Below, one piece after another: positions 1 through 12,315 of a stretch of DNA of 64,000 bases. This stretch comes from Hyphomicrobiales bacterium (GTDB lineage: Bacteria > Pseudomonadota > Alphaproteobacteria > Rhizobiales > Rhizobiaceae). The stretch is taken from contig UCEU01000015.1 in the NCBI GenBank assembly GCA_900471485.1, forward strand, positions 52,390 through 116,389, read 5' to 3'. Position 1 is the first letter of the stretch; every line of letters begins with the position of its first letter. A program made the position numbers and the translations under genes. The notes below the pieces were generated by a model, which worked only from the letters and a program-made list of their open reading frames with translations, did not search any database and was not told the origin of the DNA.

Positions 1-437
1 CACAGGACACCGAAACAAGGCAGTACTCACGGAGATTGTCGACCTTCCGTTGTGCACAACCCCGACCACGGGTCCGGCATGGCCAGTTCGATTAGAACCG
101 GTGTGGCTGCCGCAGCAAAAGCCGATCCTGACGGTATCATGATCGCCCTTGCAGACATGCCGCGCCTAGCCACGGAGCACTTCGATGCTTTGATCGGTGC
201 TTTTGCCAAGTCCGATGGGAACGCGATCGTGCGCGCAACTGAAACGGATATCCGGGGAATCCCGTAATCTTCCCTCGCATCCTCTACGGAGAGCTGCAAA
301 CTCTGACCGGCGACACCGGCGCCCGCTCGCTAATCAGGCGCGCCACTTTGCCACTCATCGACGTCGAGCTTGGCGAGGCTGCCCTCGTCGACGTTGACAC
401 CCTCGAGCAAGTTCTGTCCGAGGGCGGCGTGGTCTAG
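1..437 (+). pseudogene. MobA-like nucleotidyltransferase remnant, 5' truncated by window edge and frameshifted
   Basis: This is the C-terminal part of a MobA/MocA-type NTP transferase, a family that matures molybdenum cofactor by adding a nucleotide. The first frame is open from base 1 and reads HNPDHGSGMASSIRTG, then IALADMPR, both typical of the family. It stops at TAA 265-267. The expected continuation (RGNPVIFPRILYGEL, then LTGDTGARSLI) lies in another frame from about base 258 to the TAG at 435-437. Restoring a single base near 257 would join the two halves, so a one-base deletion or a sequencing error is likely. Such genes often sit beside molybdenum hydroxylase genes, which would lie upstream of this window. 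The family call is fairly secure; the exact subfamily is not. Confidence 0.75.
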
Positions 438-487
438 TGCTTTACTTTCGGCATGTGGCCGACACAGTCGCCGGCGCGACAGCCGGC

Positions 488-1891
488 TCACACGGCGACC
501 GACACCCGGCGTCTAAAGGCGATGAACATGACGATCAAGAGGCTTATCACCATCATGCCTGATGCCGCCTGCATGGCAAGGTGAACCCTTTCTGATAGAA
601 GTTCCGCGCCTCCTGTAAAGTTGACCGCGTTGGCCGCATAGGCGGTGACAATGCCGATTCCTAGGGAAGCTCCCATCTGATGGGCGACGTTCACAACGCC
701 TGACGCGGCGCCCGCGTCTTGCTTCTCTACTCCGGCGATTGCGGCGTTTGTCAGTGGGGCCAGAGATCCGCCCTGACCGATCCCGACAAGGATCATCGGG
801 ATTGCCAATGCGCTCCAATAGCCTGACGCCGGCGAAACCATGGACAGCCAGACCATGCCGACCAGGCCGCAGGTAACGGTCACGAGCAGTACTGGTCCGT
901 TGCCAAAGCGGCCGATCAGTCGCGATACGAACATCGCGGCGGCGAAGTTGACTATTGTCGAAGGTAGAAACGCAGCACCAGCAGCCGATGCGTTCAGGCC
1001 GAGGACGCCCTGAAGAAACTCGCTGATGAAGAAATAGAAGCTCATGTTCGCGCCTATGAAAAGCGCGCGGGCCGCGTAAGCTCCCGCCCGCTCGGAGCTT
1101 GCAAACAGGCGAAGGGGCATGAGCGGCGTGGAAACCCTCGTCTGGACCACGACGAACGCAACCAGGAGAACGATGCTGGCAAGAAGGAGACTTAGTGTAA
1201 TGCTGTCTTGCCAACCTGCAGTCCCGGACCTGTCGATGGCGACAAGCAGAAGCCCGATGGCACCCGTCGACGTTACCGCGCCGACGTAATCGATCCGTCC
1301 CTCCTGCCTGTTGGATGCATGGGCGTAACGCTTCAGCGCCCACATGAGGGCGAGGCCAATCGGCACGTTGATGAAGAAGCCCAGCCTCCAGGTCAGCCAT
1401 CCAGCGAAGATACCCCCGATCACGAGCCCTACGCTGGCCGACACTCCGCCTGCAGCGGCGTAGTAGGACACTGCGCGGGTTCTCACTGGCCCCGGAGCAA
1501 ACTCCGCCTGGAGAAGAGACAGTGTCGACGGCGCGATTATCGCGGCGCCCAGTCCCTGCACCGCCCGTGCGACGACGAGGACTGCCGGAGTAGGGGCGAA
1601 GCAGATCGCGAGCGACGCCAACGAGAAGATGAGGAGACCAAGCGAGAACACCCGACGTCGACCGAAGAGGTCGCCTGCACGTGCGCTTATCAACAGAAAG
1701 CCGCCGAAGGTCAGCGCGTAGATGCTGGAAATCCACGACAGGCCTTCGTCGGTGAACCCGAGTTCCTGCTGGATCTTGTTGAGGCCTGTGAATACGATCG
1801 AGTTGTCGACCACGATCATTGCAAAGCTGACGAGTATGATCCAAAGGACCGGCCGGCTTTCTCGCGGGATACTGACATCGGTGACGGACAT
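488..1891 (-). CDS. MFS efflux transporter, DHA2 (EmrB/QacA-like) family
   Basis: A 467-residue inner-membrane protein, probably a proton-driven exporter of drugs or toxic small molecules. It is hydrophobic almost throughout, with a pattern fitting about 14 membrane helices, the usual DHA2 length. MFS motif A is visible as GDLFGRRRV near residue 75. An antiporter-type motif (GxxxGPxxGG region) is represented by SVGLVIGGIFAGWLTWR near residue 150. The gene is divergent from a LysR gene (start 2036), and the 144-bp gap between them carries near-palindromic LysR-type boxes. Regulation by that LysR is therefore likely. The substrate cannot be read from sequence. Confidence 0.88.
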   Translation of the reverse strand: MSVTDVSIPRESRPVLWIILVSFAMIVVDNSIVFTGLNKIQQELGFTDEGLSWISSIYALTFGGFLLISARAGDLFGRRRVFSLGLLIFSLASLAICFAPTPAVLVVARAVQGLGAAIIAPSTLSLLQAEFAPGPVRTRAVSYYAAAGGVSASVGLVIGGIFAGWLTWRLGFFINVPIGLALMWALKRYAHASNRQEGRIDYVGAVTSTGAIGLLLVAIDRSGTAGWQDSITLSLLLASIVLLVAFVVVQTRVSTPLMPLRLFASSERAGAYAARALFIGANMSFYFFISEFLQGVLGLNASAAGAAFLPSTIVNFAAAMFVSRLIGRFGNGPVLLVTVTCGLVGMVWLSMVSPASGYWSALAIPMILVGIGQGGSLAPLTNAAIAGVEKQDAGAASGVVNVAHQMGASLGIGIVTAYAANAVNFTGGAELLSERVHLAMQAASGMMVISLLIVMFIAFRRRVSVAV

Positions 1892-1990
1892 GTGGAGTGC
1901 TTTCTAATAGGCTACTTGGCCTTCGCTCCTCCCATAACGCCGGCCACGACACGAATTTCTGATGCGACTATAGATCGGGTGATAGGAAGC

Positions 1991-2033
1991 GATTAGATGC
2001 TGTAATCGGGAAAGCCCTATAAGATGAGCTAAT
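1991..2033. promoter_or_regulatory. Two LysR-type operator candidates between the efflux gene and LysR-1
   Basis: GATTA-N7-TAATC at 1991-2007 is a perfect 5-bp inverted repeat with T-N11-A geometry. A second, weaker copy, ATAAGATGAGCTAAT, lies at 2019-2033, three bases before the LysR start. Position between divergent genes fits autoregulation plus control of the efflux pump. The same box type recurs at 2948, 4203, 6387 and 9917. Confidence 0.6.
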
Positions 2034-2035
2034 GA

Positions 2036-2926
2036 ATGCCGGAAAACCTGAACGACATTGCGGCGTTTCTCGCCGTCGCACGAGAGCAGAACTTCACGAA
2101 GGCGGCCGCGAAGCTCGGGGTGTCCCAGAGCGCGCTCAGCCAGACGGTCAAGAACCTCGAGGCGCGTCTCGGCCTGCGGCTTTTGACCCGTACCACGAGA
2201 AGCGTCTCCCCGACGCCCGCCGGTCTTCGGTTGATCGAAAGGATCGGGCCCCGGTTCGAGGAGATCGACACAGAAATCGCCGCGTTGGGAGACATGCGCG
2301 ATACACCGGCAGGAAAAATCCGCATCACCACCGGGGAGCACCCTGCTGTCTCCATCATCGCCCCCTTTCTCGCTCGCTTCCTTCCTGAAAATCCTGGCGT
2401 CAATGTGGAGGTCGTCGTCGACTACGGTCTCACGGATATCGTCGCAGATCGGTTCGACGCCGGAGTGCGCCTGGGCGAGCATATCGCCAACGACATGGTG
2501 GCGGTGCGCATCGGACCGGAAATGCGGATGGCGGTCGTCGGCTCGCCGGCTTATTTCGAGGATCGTCCGAAACCGCTCGTTCCGCAGGATCTGACGGGAC
2601 ACAACTGTATCAACATGCGTCTTCCGACCCATGACAGCCTGTATGCATGGGAGTTCGAGAAGGAAGGCCGTGAGATTCGGGTTCGTGTCGAGGGGCAGAG
2701 CGTTTTCAACAACGTCGCACTTCGCAACGTCGCCGCCCTCGGCGGAGTGGGACTTGCCTACATGCCGGAAGACCAGGCGGCGCCGCACCTCAAGGCGGGT
2801 CATCTCGAGCGCGTGCTGGAGGACTGGTGTGCACCCTTCGCGGGCTATCACCTTTATTATCCGAGCCGACGCCATCATTCGTTGGCGTTCAGCCTCTTCG
2901 TCGACGCGATTCGTTTCCGCGACTGA
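2036..2926 (+). CDS. LysR-family transcriptional regulator (LysR-1)
   Basis: A 296-residue LysR-type regulator of normal length. The N-terminal winged helix-turn-helix (residues about 5-64) reads FLAVAREQNFTKAAAKLGVS, then SQSALSQTVKNLEARLG. The rest is a periplasmic-binding-protein-like effector domain with the YHLYYPSRR signature near the C-terminus, shared with the LysR proteins at 5461 and 12316. It is divergent from the DHA2 efflux gene and lies 115 bp upstream of the secreted hydrolase gene. The start ATG at 2036 was chosen because it gives the canonical LysR N-terminus. The three paralogues in this block probably arose by duplication. Effector unknown. Confidence 0.92.
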   Translation: MPENLNDIAAFLAVAREQNFTKAAAKLGVSQSALSQTVKNLEARLGLRLLTRTTRSVSPTPAGLRLIERIGPRFEEIDTEIAALGDMRDTPAGKIRITTGEHPAVSIIAPFLARFLPENPGVNVEVVVDYGLTDIVADRFDAGVRLGEHIANDMVAVRIGPEMRMAVVGSPAYFEDRPKPLVPQDLTGHNCINMRLPTHDSLYAWEFEKEGREIRVRVEGQSVFNNVALRNVAALGGVGLAYMPEDQAAPHLKAGHLERVLEDWCAPFAGYHLYYPSRRHHSLAFSLFVDAIRFRD

Positions 2927-2947
2927 CAAAGAAATGTTCAGTGATTG

Positions 2948-2962
2948 ATAAGTTCGGCTTAT
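2948..2962. promoter_or_regulatory. LysR-type operator candidate upstream of the secreted hydrolase
   Basis: ATAAG-TTCGG-CTTAT is a perfect 15-bp inverted repeat with T-N11-A spacing. A related half-site, ACGGCTAAT, follows at 2981-2989. It sits about 80 bp before the hydrolase start at 3042, where an activator site would be expected. Confidence 0.6.
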
Positions 2963-3041
2963 AGGCCCTATCGACGGCCAACGGCTAATCCTCTCGGTGG
3001 AAGGCCCCTAAGTTTCCGATATCGACAACCGAGAGACCAAG

Positions 3042-4130
3042 ATGAACACCAAGGTAAACACCGCGCTGGCAATGCTCGTCGTTGCTGCGGCCTTCGAAGG
3101 CGCAACCATTTCTGCAAAAGCCGCGGACTTCGCCAAGGATCCGATAACCCTCATCGATCAGGGAAGCTTCGCATTTGGCGGCAGTGTCAGGACCGAGCCC
3201 GGCACTTTCGATCCAAAAAAACCGTTGAACCCGGCCGGCCAGACATATCATGGCGATCACGGATATGCGTTCTACCAGACCCCGGCCAATCCCAAGAAAT
3301 ATCCAGTCGTCATGTGGCATGGGGCCGGACAGTTTTCCAAGACTTGGGAAGCGACCCCGGACGGACGGGAAGGATTCCAGACCATCTTCCTGCGCAGAGG
3401 TTTCAAGACGTACGTGGTCGACCAGCCGCGTCGTGGCGACGCCGGTCGCAGCATGGTCGAGTCCACCGTGAAGCCGACTGCCGACGAACAGATGTGGTTC
3501 AACCAGTTCCGACTAGGCGTCTGGCCGAAGTTCTTCGATGGCGTGCAGTTCGATCAGGACCCGCAGGCGATGGACCAGTATTTCAGGCAGATGACGCCGA
3601 ACACCGGCCCGTTCGATTCCAAGGCGATCTCCGACGCCGGCGCAAAGCTCTTCGACAGGATCGGCGACGGAATCCTCTTCACGCATTCGCAGGGCGGAGG
3701 GCCGGGCTGGGAGATCGGAATGAAGAGCGAACACGTCAAGGCGATCGTCTCGTTCGAGCCTGGCAGCAGCTTCGTGTTTCCCGAGGGCGAAGTGCCTGCA
3801 GACATGCCGAGCTCCTTCGACACAATCAAGGGCGTCTCTGTACCGCTCGCGGACTTCGAGAAGCTGACGAAGTTCCCGATCGTCATTTACTACGGCGACA
3901 ACATTCCCGACGCGCCAAGCGATCTTCCCGGCCAGGATAGCTGGCGCGTCCGGCTGGCGATGGCTCGACAGTTCGCCGCGACCATCAACAAGCACGGGGG
4001 CGACGCGTCGGTCGTGCACCTTCCTGAAGTCGGCATTCGCGGCAACACGCACTTCGCGTTCTCGGATCTCAACAACGTTCAGATCGCCGATCTCGTAACG
4101 AAGTGGCTTTCGGAAAAGAAGCTGGACTGA
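3042..4130 (+). CDS. Secreted alpha/beta hydrolase (esterase-like)
   Basis: A 362-residue alpha/beta-fold hydrolase, probably periplasmic. Residues 1-27 form a signal peptide (positive N-terminus, hydrophobic core, cleavage plausible after SAKA). MWHGAGQ near residue 91 resembles the oxyanion-hole HG motif. The nucleophile elbow is THSQGG with Ser216. A candidate catalytic His lies in GNTHFAF near residue 340. The gene sits alone between LysR-1 and the cytochrome P460 gene, with a LysR box upstream and a strong hairpin terminator right after the stop. It probably cleaves an ester or lactone outside the cytoplasm; the substrate is not visible. Confidence 0.82.
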   Translation: MNTKVNTALAMLVVAAAFEGATISAKAADFAKDPITLIDQGSFAFGGSVRTEPGTFDPKKPLNPAGQTYHGDHGYAFYQTPANPKKYPVVMWHGAGQFSKTWEATPDGREGFQTIFLRRGFKTYVVDQPRRGDAGRSMVESTVKPTADEQMWFNQFRLGVWPKFFDGVQFDQDPQAMDQYFRQMTPNTGPFDSKAISDAGAKLFDRIGDGILFTHSQGGGPGWEIGMKSEHVKAIVSFEPGSSFVFPEGEVPADMPSSFDTIKGVSVPLADFEKLTKFPIVIYYGDNIPDAPSDLPGQDSWRVRLAMARQFAATINKHGGDASVVHLPEVGIRGNTHFAFSDLNNVQIADLVTKWLSEKKLD

Positions 4131-4138
4131 CATGTCCT

Positions 4139-4171
4139 GCCGGGCTGCCCAGCGCAGCCCGGCGACTTTCC
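4139..4171 (+). terminator. Hairpin terminator after the secreted hydrolase
   Basis: GCCGGGCTGC (4139-4148) pairs perfectly with GCAGCCCGGC (4154-4163) around a 5-base loop, followed by GACTTTCC. The T-tract is short, but the stem is strong and starts 9 bases after the stop codon. Confidence 0.6.
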
Positions 4172-4202
4172 ACTTATGATCTCCCGTCATAACGACATGC
4201 AG

Positions 4203-4217
4203 ATCTCGACGGCTAAT
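4203..4217. promoter_or_regulatory. LysR-type operator candidate upstream of the P460 gene
   Basis: ATCTC-GACGG-CTAAT has T-N11-A spacing and the CGG-CTAAT right half shared with boxes at 6387 and 9917. It lies 76 bp before the TTG start at 4293. The left arm is degenerate, so the support comes mainly from recurrence. Confidence 0.45.
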
Positions 4218-4292
4218 CGCCAGGTGCGCGGAATGTTACGTTCCTCGCCGGCGACGATCACACGCTGCCCTCCATGAACGAAAGGCTTCGAT

Positions 4293-4763
4293 TTGAAACA
4301 GAAGGTTTTGAGCTTGTTCCTGGCCGCGTCCGGAGTGGCGCTGGTGATATCGCTGGCCACCTTGATCCTGCTGGGCGGAGAAAGCGGAAGCGCACGCGCC
4401 GAGGCGAATGCCGTCACCTTTCCTCCTATCGAAGAATTCGAGCATTACACGACCGTGGAGCGCGGCGCGTCCACCGAGCACATGATGACCAGCCGCGAGG
4501 CGCTCGCGGCCCTCAAGGCCGGAACTTCGGTTCCGGTCGGCACTCATATGGTCCTGGTCGACTACCGCGAGGGAAAGGTCTTCCGCTATTTCGTGTCGCA
4601 GAAGATAGGCGACGGCGCGGACGAATGGGCGTTCCAGTGGTTTCACCCCGACCGCTCGATCAAGGTAGACGAGAACACCGCACGCTGCTTTTCGTGCCAC
4701 AGGTCTCGCGCGGACAGCCAGTTCATGTTCACGCTTCCCGAAGCGCAGGCGTTCGGTTCGTGA
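4293..4763 (+). CDS. Cytochrome P460-family protein
   Basis: A 156-residue exported haem protein resembling the cytochrome P460 family, whose members bind haem covalently and are known to oxidise small nitrogen compounds. An N-terminal hydrophobic segment (residues 7-28) ends in SARAEA, consistent with a signal peptide or anchor. A single CxxCH haem site, C132-F-S-C135-H136, lies near the C-terminus as in P460 proteins. The start is TTG at 4293, preceded by AAAGG with 7-base spacing; an ATG at 4274 is in a different frame. Its stop overlaps the start of the DUF4405 membrane protein gene, so the two are translationally coupled. Whether the characteristic lysine cross-link to haem exists cannot be seen. 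Function here is inferred. Confidence 0.78.
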   Translation: MKQKVLSLFLAASGVALVISLATLILLGGESGSARAEANAVTFPPIEEFEHYTTVERGASTEHMMTSREALAALKAGTSVPVGTHMVLVDYREGKVFRYFVSQKIGDGADEWAFQWFHPDRSIKVDENTARCFSCHRSRADSQFMFTLPEAQAFGS

Positions 4764-5464
4764 GCGTATTTGAGGTGATCGTGGCGCGGCGCTCTCTGAA
4801 ACTCCGCATAGCGGTTGCGTTCGCCATGTCGGTCCTTCTTCTACTTGCGCTCGGCTATTGGTGGCTTGAAAACCTGGCGCACGAGTTGTTCGGGACAGCG
4901 ATGTTCATCCTACTCGGGTGGCACCTGTTCACGAACCGGAACTGGTTCAGAAACCTTGCGAGAGGGCGCTACGGCTTTCGTCGGACCTTGATCGCGGCCT
5001 TTCATCTGGCGCTGCTCGCAAACATGGTGATCCTTCTTGTAACCAGCCTTTTCGTCTCGAAATCTCTTTTCCGTATCTTCGGACTTTCGAACGGTCCTCT
5101 CCTGAGCGAAATCCACTGGTTCTCGGCGTACTGGGTCATCGTCGCAGTCGGCGTCCATTTCGGAGTGCAGTGGCCACGGTTCGTTGGCGTCTTTGTTGCT
5201 GCCTTCAATCTTCCGACGACCAGGGGTGTCGGCAAGTGGGCGCTTCGAACACTGGCGGCTGCGGCGGCGCTGTTCGGCCTCGCCAGCCTGCCGGTCCTTG
5301 ATGTCGGGACGAAGCTGTCCTTCGGCTACAGCGTGGATTTCTGGGACTTCGAGGCAAGCGTGCTGCCATTCTTCCTGCGATGGGGAGGGGTCGTTGCGTT
5401 GGCCGCCGTCTGCGCCCGGCTCGCGGATGCCGCCTTGTCGTGGCGACGGCCCGTGAGAACCTAG
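4760..5464 (+). CDS. DUF4405-type membrane protein (cytochrome b-like)
   Basis: A roughly 234-residue inner-membrane protein with about five to six hydrophobic helices. It has the DUF4405 pattern: ELFGTAMFILLGWHLFTNRNW followed later by HWFSAYWVIVAVGVHFGVQW. Membrane-embedded histidines in these segments could bind b-type haem, as in ferric-reductase-like proteins. I chose the GTG at 4760, which overlaps the P460 stop (GTGA); the same frame is open further upstream, but that part is antisense noise over the P460 gene. The pair may form an electron-transfer unit between quinone pool and periplasm. Its stop overlaps the LysR-2 stop by 4 bases on the opposite strand. Confidence 0.75.
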   Translation: MSVFEVIVARRSLKLRIAVAFAMSVLLLLALGYWWLENLAHELFGTAMFILLGWHLFTNRNWFRNLARGRYGFRRTLIAAFHLALLANMVILLVTSLFVSKSLFRIFGLSNGPLLSEIHWFSAYWVIVAVGVHFGVQWPRFVGVFVAAFNLPTTRGVGKWALRTLAAAAALFGLASLPVLDVGTKLSFGYSVDFWDFEASVLPFFLRWGGVVALAAVCARLADAALSWRRPVRT

Positions 5465-6357
5465 TTTTCGCGGTATCGTAGAGCGTCCACGAGCAGGGCA
5501 AGGGCAGGGGACATCTGCCGGCGGCTTGGGTAGTAGAGGTAGTAACCTGCGAACGGCGGGCTCCAGTCAACCAGAACCGGGACAAGACGTCCGTGCCTGA
5601 TCTCCTCTGCCGCGAAATTCTCCATCAGATAGGCGAGGCCGCTGCCTGAAAGCGCGGCGGTCTTCGCCATTCCTGCATGGTTGAAAGCCAGGTTGCCGTC
5701 CGGCCGGAGCTTGTATTCCTTGTCCGCCTTCTCGAACTCCCAAACCAGATAGCCGCCATGGGTCGGTAGGCGAATGTTTATGCAGGAGTGGGCCGTGAGA
5801 TCCTGAGGCGTTGCCGGCGCCGGGTGACTGTCGAGATATCCCGGCGAACCGACGACGATCATCCGCATCTCCGGTGATATCCTCACCGCCACCATGTCAT
5901 TGTCGAGCCGCTCTCCAAGGCGAATGCCCGCATCGAACCGTTCGGCGACAATGTCGGTGATGGCATTGTCGACGGTCACTTCGAACGTGACGTCGGGGTA
6001 ATCAGGCAGAAGCCGCTCGATGGTAGGCCAGAGTATCGAGGTCGCGGCATGCTCGCTGCTGTTGATGCGAACGGTGCCAGCCGGCTTGTCCCGAAGCTCC
6101 GTCAAGGCGGTCAGGGCGGCGTCGATGCCTGCGAAGTGGGGTTCGACGGAATGGAGAAGCCGCTCGCCGGCTTCCGTGAGCGAGACGTTTCGGGTCGTGC
6201 GCGCTACAAGCCGGACGCCCAGACGTTCCTCTAGCAGCCTCACGGCGTGGCTGACTGCGGAGGGCGAAACGCCAAGCTGTGCGGCGGCCTTGGTGAAGCT
6301 TAGCTCGCGGGCCACCGCGAGGAACACCTGAATGTCGTTGATGTTGCCCTTCGGCAT
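5461..6357 (-). CDS. LysR-family transcriptional regulator (LysR-2)
   Basis: A 298-residue LysR regulator, paralogous to LysR-1 and LysR-3. The HTH reads FLAVARELSFTKAAAQLGVS, then PSAVSHAVRLLEERLG. The effector domain carries RFDAGIRLGE and YYLYYPSRR as in its paralogues. It is divergent from the first aldo/keto reductase gene (start 6473), with a LysR box at 6387-6401 in the 115-bp gap, so control of the reductase array is likely. The 3' end converges on the DUF4405 gene, sharing a CTAG. Confidence 0.92.
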   Translation of the reverse strand: MPKGNINDIQVFLAVARELSFTKAAAQLGVSPSAVSHAVRLLEERLGVRLVARTTRNVSLTEAGERLLHSVEPHFAGIDAALTALTELRDKPAGTVRINSSEHAATSILWPTIERLLPDYPDVTFEVTVDNAITDIVAERFDAGIRLGERLDNDMVAVRISPEMRMIVVGSPGYLDSHPAPATPQDLTAHSCINIRLPTHGGYLVWEFEKADKEYKLRPDGNLAFNHAGMAKTAALSGSGLAYLMENFAAEEIRHGRLVPVLVDWSPPFAGYYLYYPSRRQMSPALALLVDALRYREN

Positions 6358-6386
6358 TCATGAATCTTTCTCAAAACCGAATGCGG

Positions 6387-6401
6387 ATTATACGGTCTAA
6401 T
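6387..6401. promoter_or_regulatory. LysR-type operator candidate between LysR-2 and the reductase array
   Basis: ATTATACGGTCTAAT has ATTA/TAAT inverted ends and T-N11-A geometry. It lies 30 bp from the LysR-2 start and 72 bp from the first reductase start, the classic position for a divergent LysR operator. Confidence 0.65.
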
Positions 6402-6403
6402 GA

Positions 6404-9863
<3,460 letters not shown>

Positions 9864-9893
9864 ATTGGCGGGAAAGCGGTCGCCGATCCATGA

Positions 9894-10973
<1,080 letters not shown>

Positions 10974-10980
10974 ACCCTCC

Positions 10981-11008
10981 AAAGGCGCCTCTCGGCGCCT
11001 TTCTTCTC
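10981..11008 (+). terminator. Terminator after AKR-4
   Basis: AAAGGCGCC (10981-10989) pairs perfectly with GGCGCCTTT (10994-11002) across a TCTC loop, followed by CTTCTC. It starts 7 bases after the AKR-4 stop. Confidence 0.75.
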
Positions 11009-11016
11009 TGAAAGCC

Positions 11017-12252
11017 ATGGTGATGTCACAAGATACACTCGCGCCCTTATTTACAGCGGAAGACGTTTCCGTCGCTCACCCGCCCCGTCTCCGGGTTCTG
11101 GCTGTTCTAAGCGCCCTCATGGGGTTCGCGTCGATTTCAACCGACCTCTACCTTCCGGCCATGCCGACAATGGCCGGCGATCTGGGCGCGGACACAGGAT
11201 CGATGGAACTCACCGTCTCCGGATTCCTAATAGGATTCAGCCTTGGGCAGCTACTTTGGGGACCACTCGGAGATCGTTTTGGGCGGCGGATTCCGGTTGC
11301 GATCGGCATGCTGCTGTTCGTCATTGGATCTGCGGGCTGTGGTTTGTCCGACACCTCCGCGCAGATGATCTTCTGGCGTGTGGTGCAGGCTGTTGGAGCT
11401 TGCTCAGGCGTCGTCCTTTCCCGCGCCATGGTTCGCGATCTTTACGAAGGGAGCCGCGCAGCACAGATGTTGTCGACACTCATCACGGTGATGGCCGTCG
11501 CGCCGCTCCTTGGTCCGATCATTGGCGGGCAGGTTCTCGCCATCGCCGGCTGGCGCGCGATCTTCGGCGTCCTCGTTTTCGTAGGCCTCGCCACGCTCGC
11601 GGCGCTTTTCACTATTCCCGAGACGCTTCCACCAGAAAAGCGCAGCAAGGAATCGCTTCTGTCCGCCTTTCGCCGTTACGGTCGCCTGATTGTCGATCGA
11701 CGTCTTATCGGCTTCGCAGCGGTCGGCGGCTTCTTCTTCGGTGGCGTCTACGCCTATATCGCAGGAACGCCGTTCGCGTTCATCGACTACTACGATGTTC
11801 CACCACGATTTTACGGCTTGCTGTTCGCCCTCGGCATCGTCGGCATCATGCTTGCGAACGTCGTCAATGCCAGGCTGGTCTCGCGTCTGGGCGGGCGTCG
11901 CCTTCTGCAGGTCGGCGCGGCCGGCGCTGCGGTCTGCGGCGTCGTCCTTCTCGTCACCGGGTCGACCGGGTGGGGTGGCCTTGCAGGACTGGCCATCCCG
12001 CTCTTCCTCTTCGTCTCCTGGTCCGGGCTCATCGTCGCCAACTCCATCGGAGGTGCGTTGCAGGACTTCCCCGAACGGGCAGGGGCCGTTTCCGCCCTCG
12101 TCGGGGCGTTGCACTACGGATGTGGGATATTGGGCTCCGCGGCGGTCAGCGCTTTCGCCGACGGCACGCCGCTCCCGCTTGCCGGGGTTGTTGGCGTTGC
12201 GGGTCTCGGATGCTTCGCAAGTCTGGCCCTGCTGCCTCGTGCGGGGCGTTGA
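11017..12252 (+). CDS. MFS efflux transporter, Bcr/CflA family
   Basis: A 411-residue inner-membrane exporter with about 12 hydrophobic helices, as usual for Bcr/CflA drug-resistance proteins. STDLYLPAMPTM near residue 40 is typical of the family, and MFS motif A reads GDRFGRRIPV near residue 84. Two start ATGs are possible (11017 and 11023); the longer is listed. It lies downstream of the AKR-4 terminator and upstream of LysR-3 in the same direction. Likely substrates are toxic small molecules, in keeping with the rest of the block. Confidence 0.88.
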   Translation: MVMSQDTLAPLFTAEDVSVAHPPRLRVLAVLSALMGFASISTDLYLPAMPTMAGDLGADTGSMELTVSGFLIGFSLGQLLWGPLGDRFGRRIPVAIGMLLFVIGSAGCGLSDTSAQMIFWRVVQAVGACSGVVLSRAMVRDLYEGSRAAQMLSTLITVMAVAPLLGPIIGGQVLAIAGWRAIFGVLVFVGLATLAALFTIPETLPPEKRSKESLLSAFRRYGRLIVDRRLIGFAAVGGFFFGGVYAYIAGTPFAFIDYYDVPPRFYGLLFALGIVGIMLANVVNARLVSRLGGRRLLQVGAAGAAVCGVVLLVTGSTGWGGLAGLAIPLFLFVSWSGLIVANSIGGALQDFPERAGAVSALVGALHYGCGILGSAAVSAFADGTPLPLAGVVGVAGLGCFASLALLPRAGR

Positions 12253-12315
12253 CGTCTCGTCGATTGCCTGCTTCAACTCGCGCAATCGCCAGCTATCGAT
12301 ATCGGGGGTTCATCA

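Noticed and set aside
513..1952. 479-codon frame overlapping the DHA2 transporter
   Set aside because: Same strand but shifted frame, arginine/proline-rich and without motifs; the transporter frame is hydrophobic with MFS motifs.
2945..3940. 331-codon frame over the secreted hydrolase
   Set aside because: Shifted frame with no recognisable domain; the hydrolase frame has a signal peptide and a nucleophile elbow.
4274..5464. Single 396-residue protein covering P460 and DUF4405 regions
   Set aside because: The first 160 residues are an out-of-frame reading of the P460 gene. P460 with its CxxCH and a GTG start at 4760 explains the region better.
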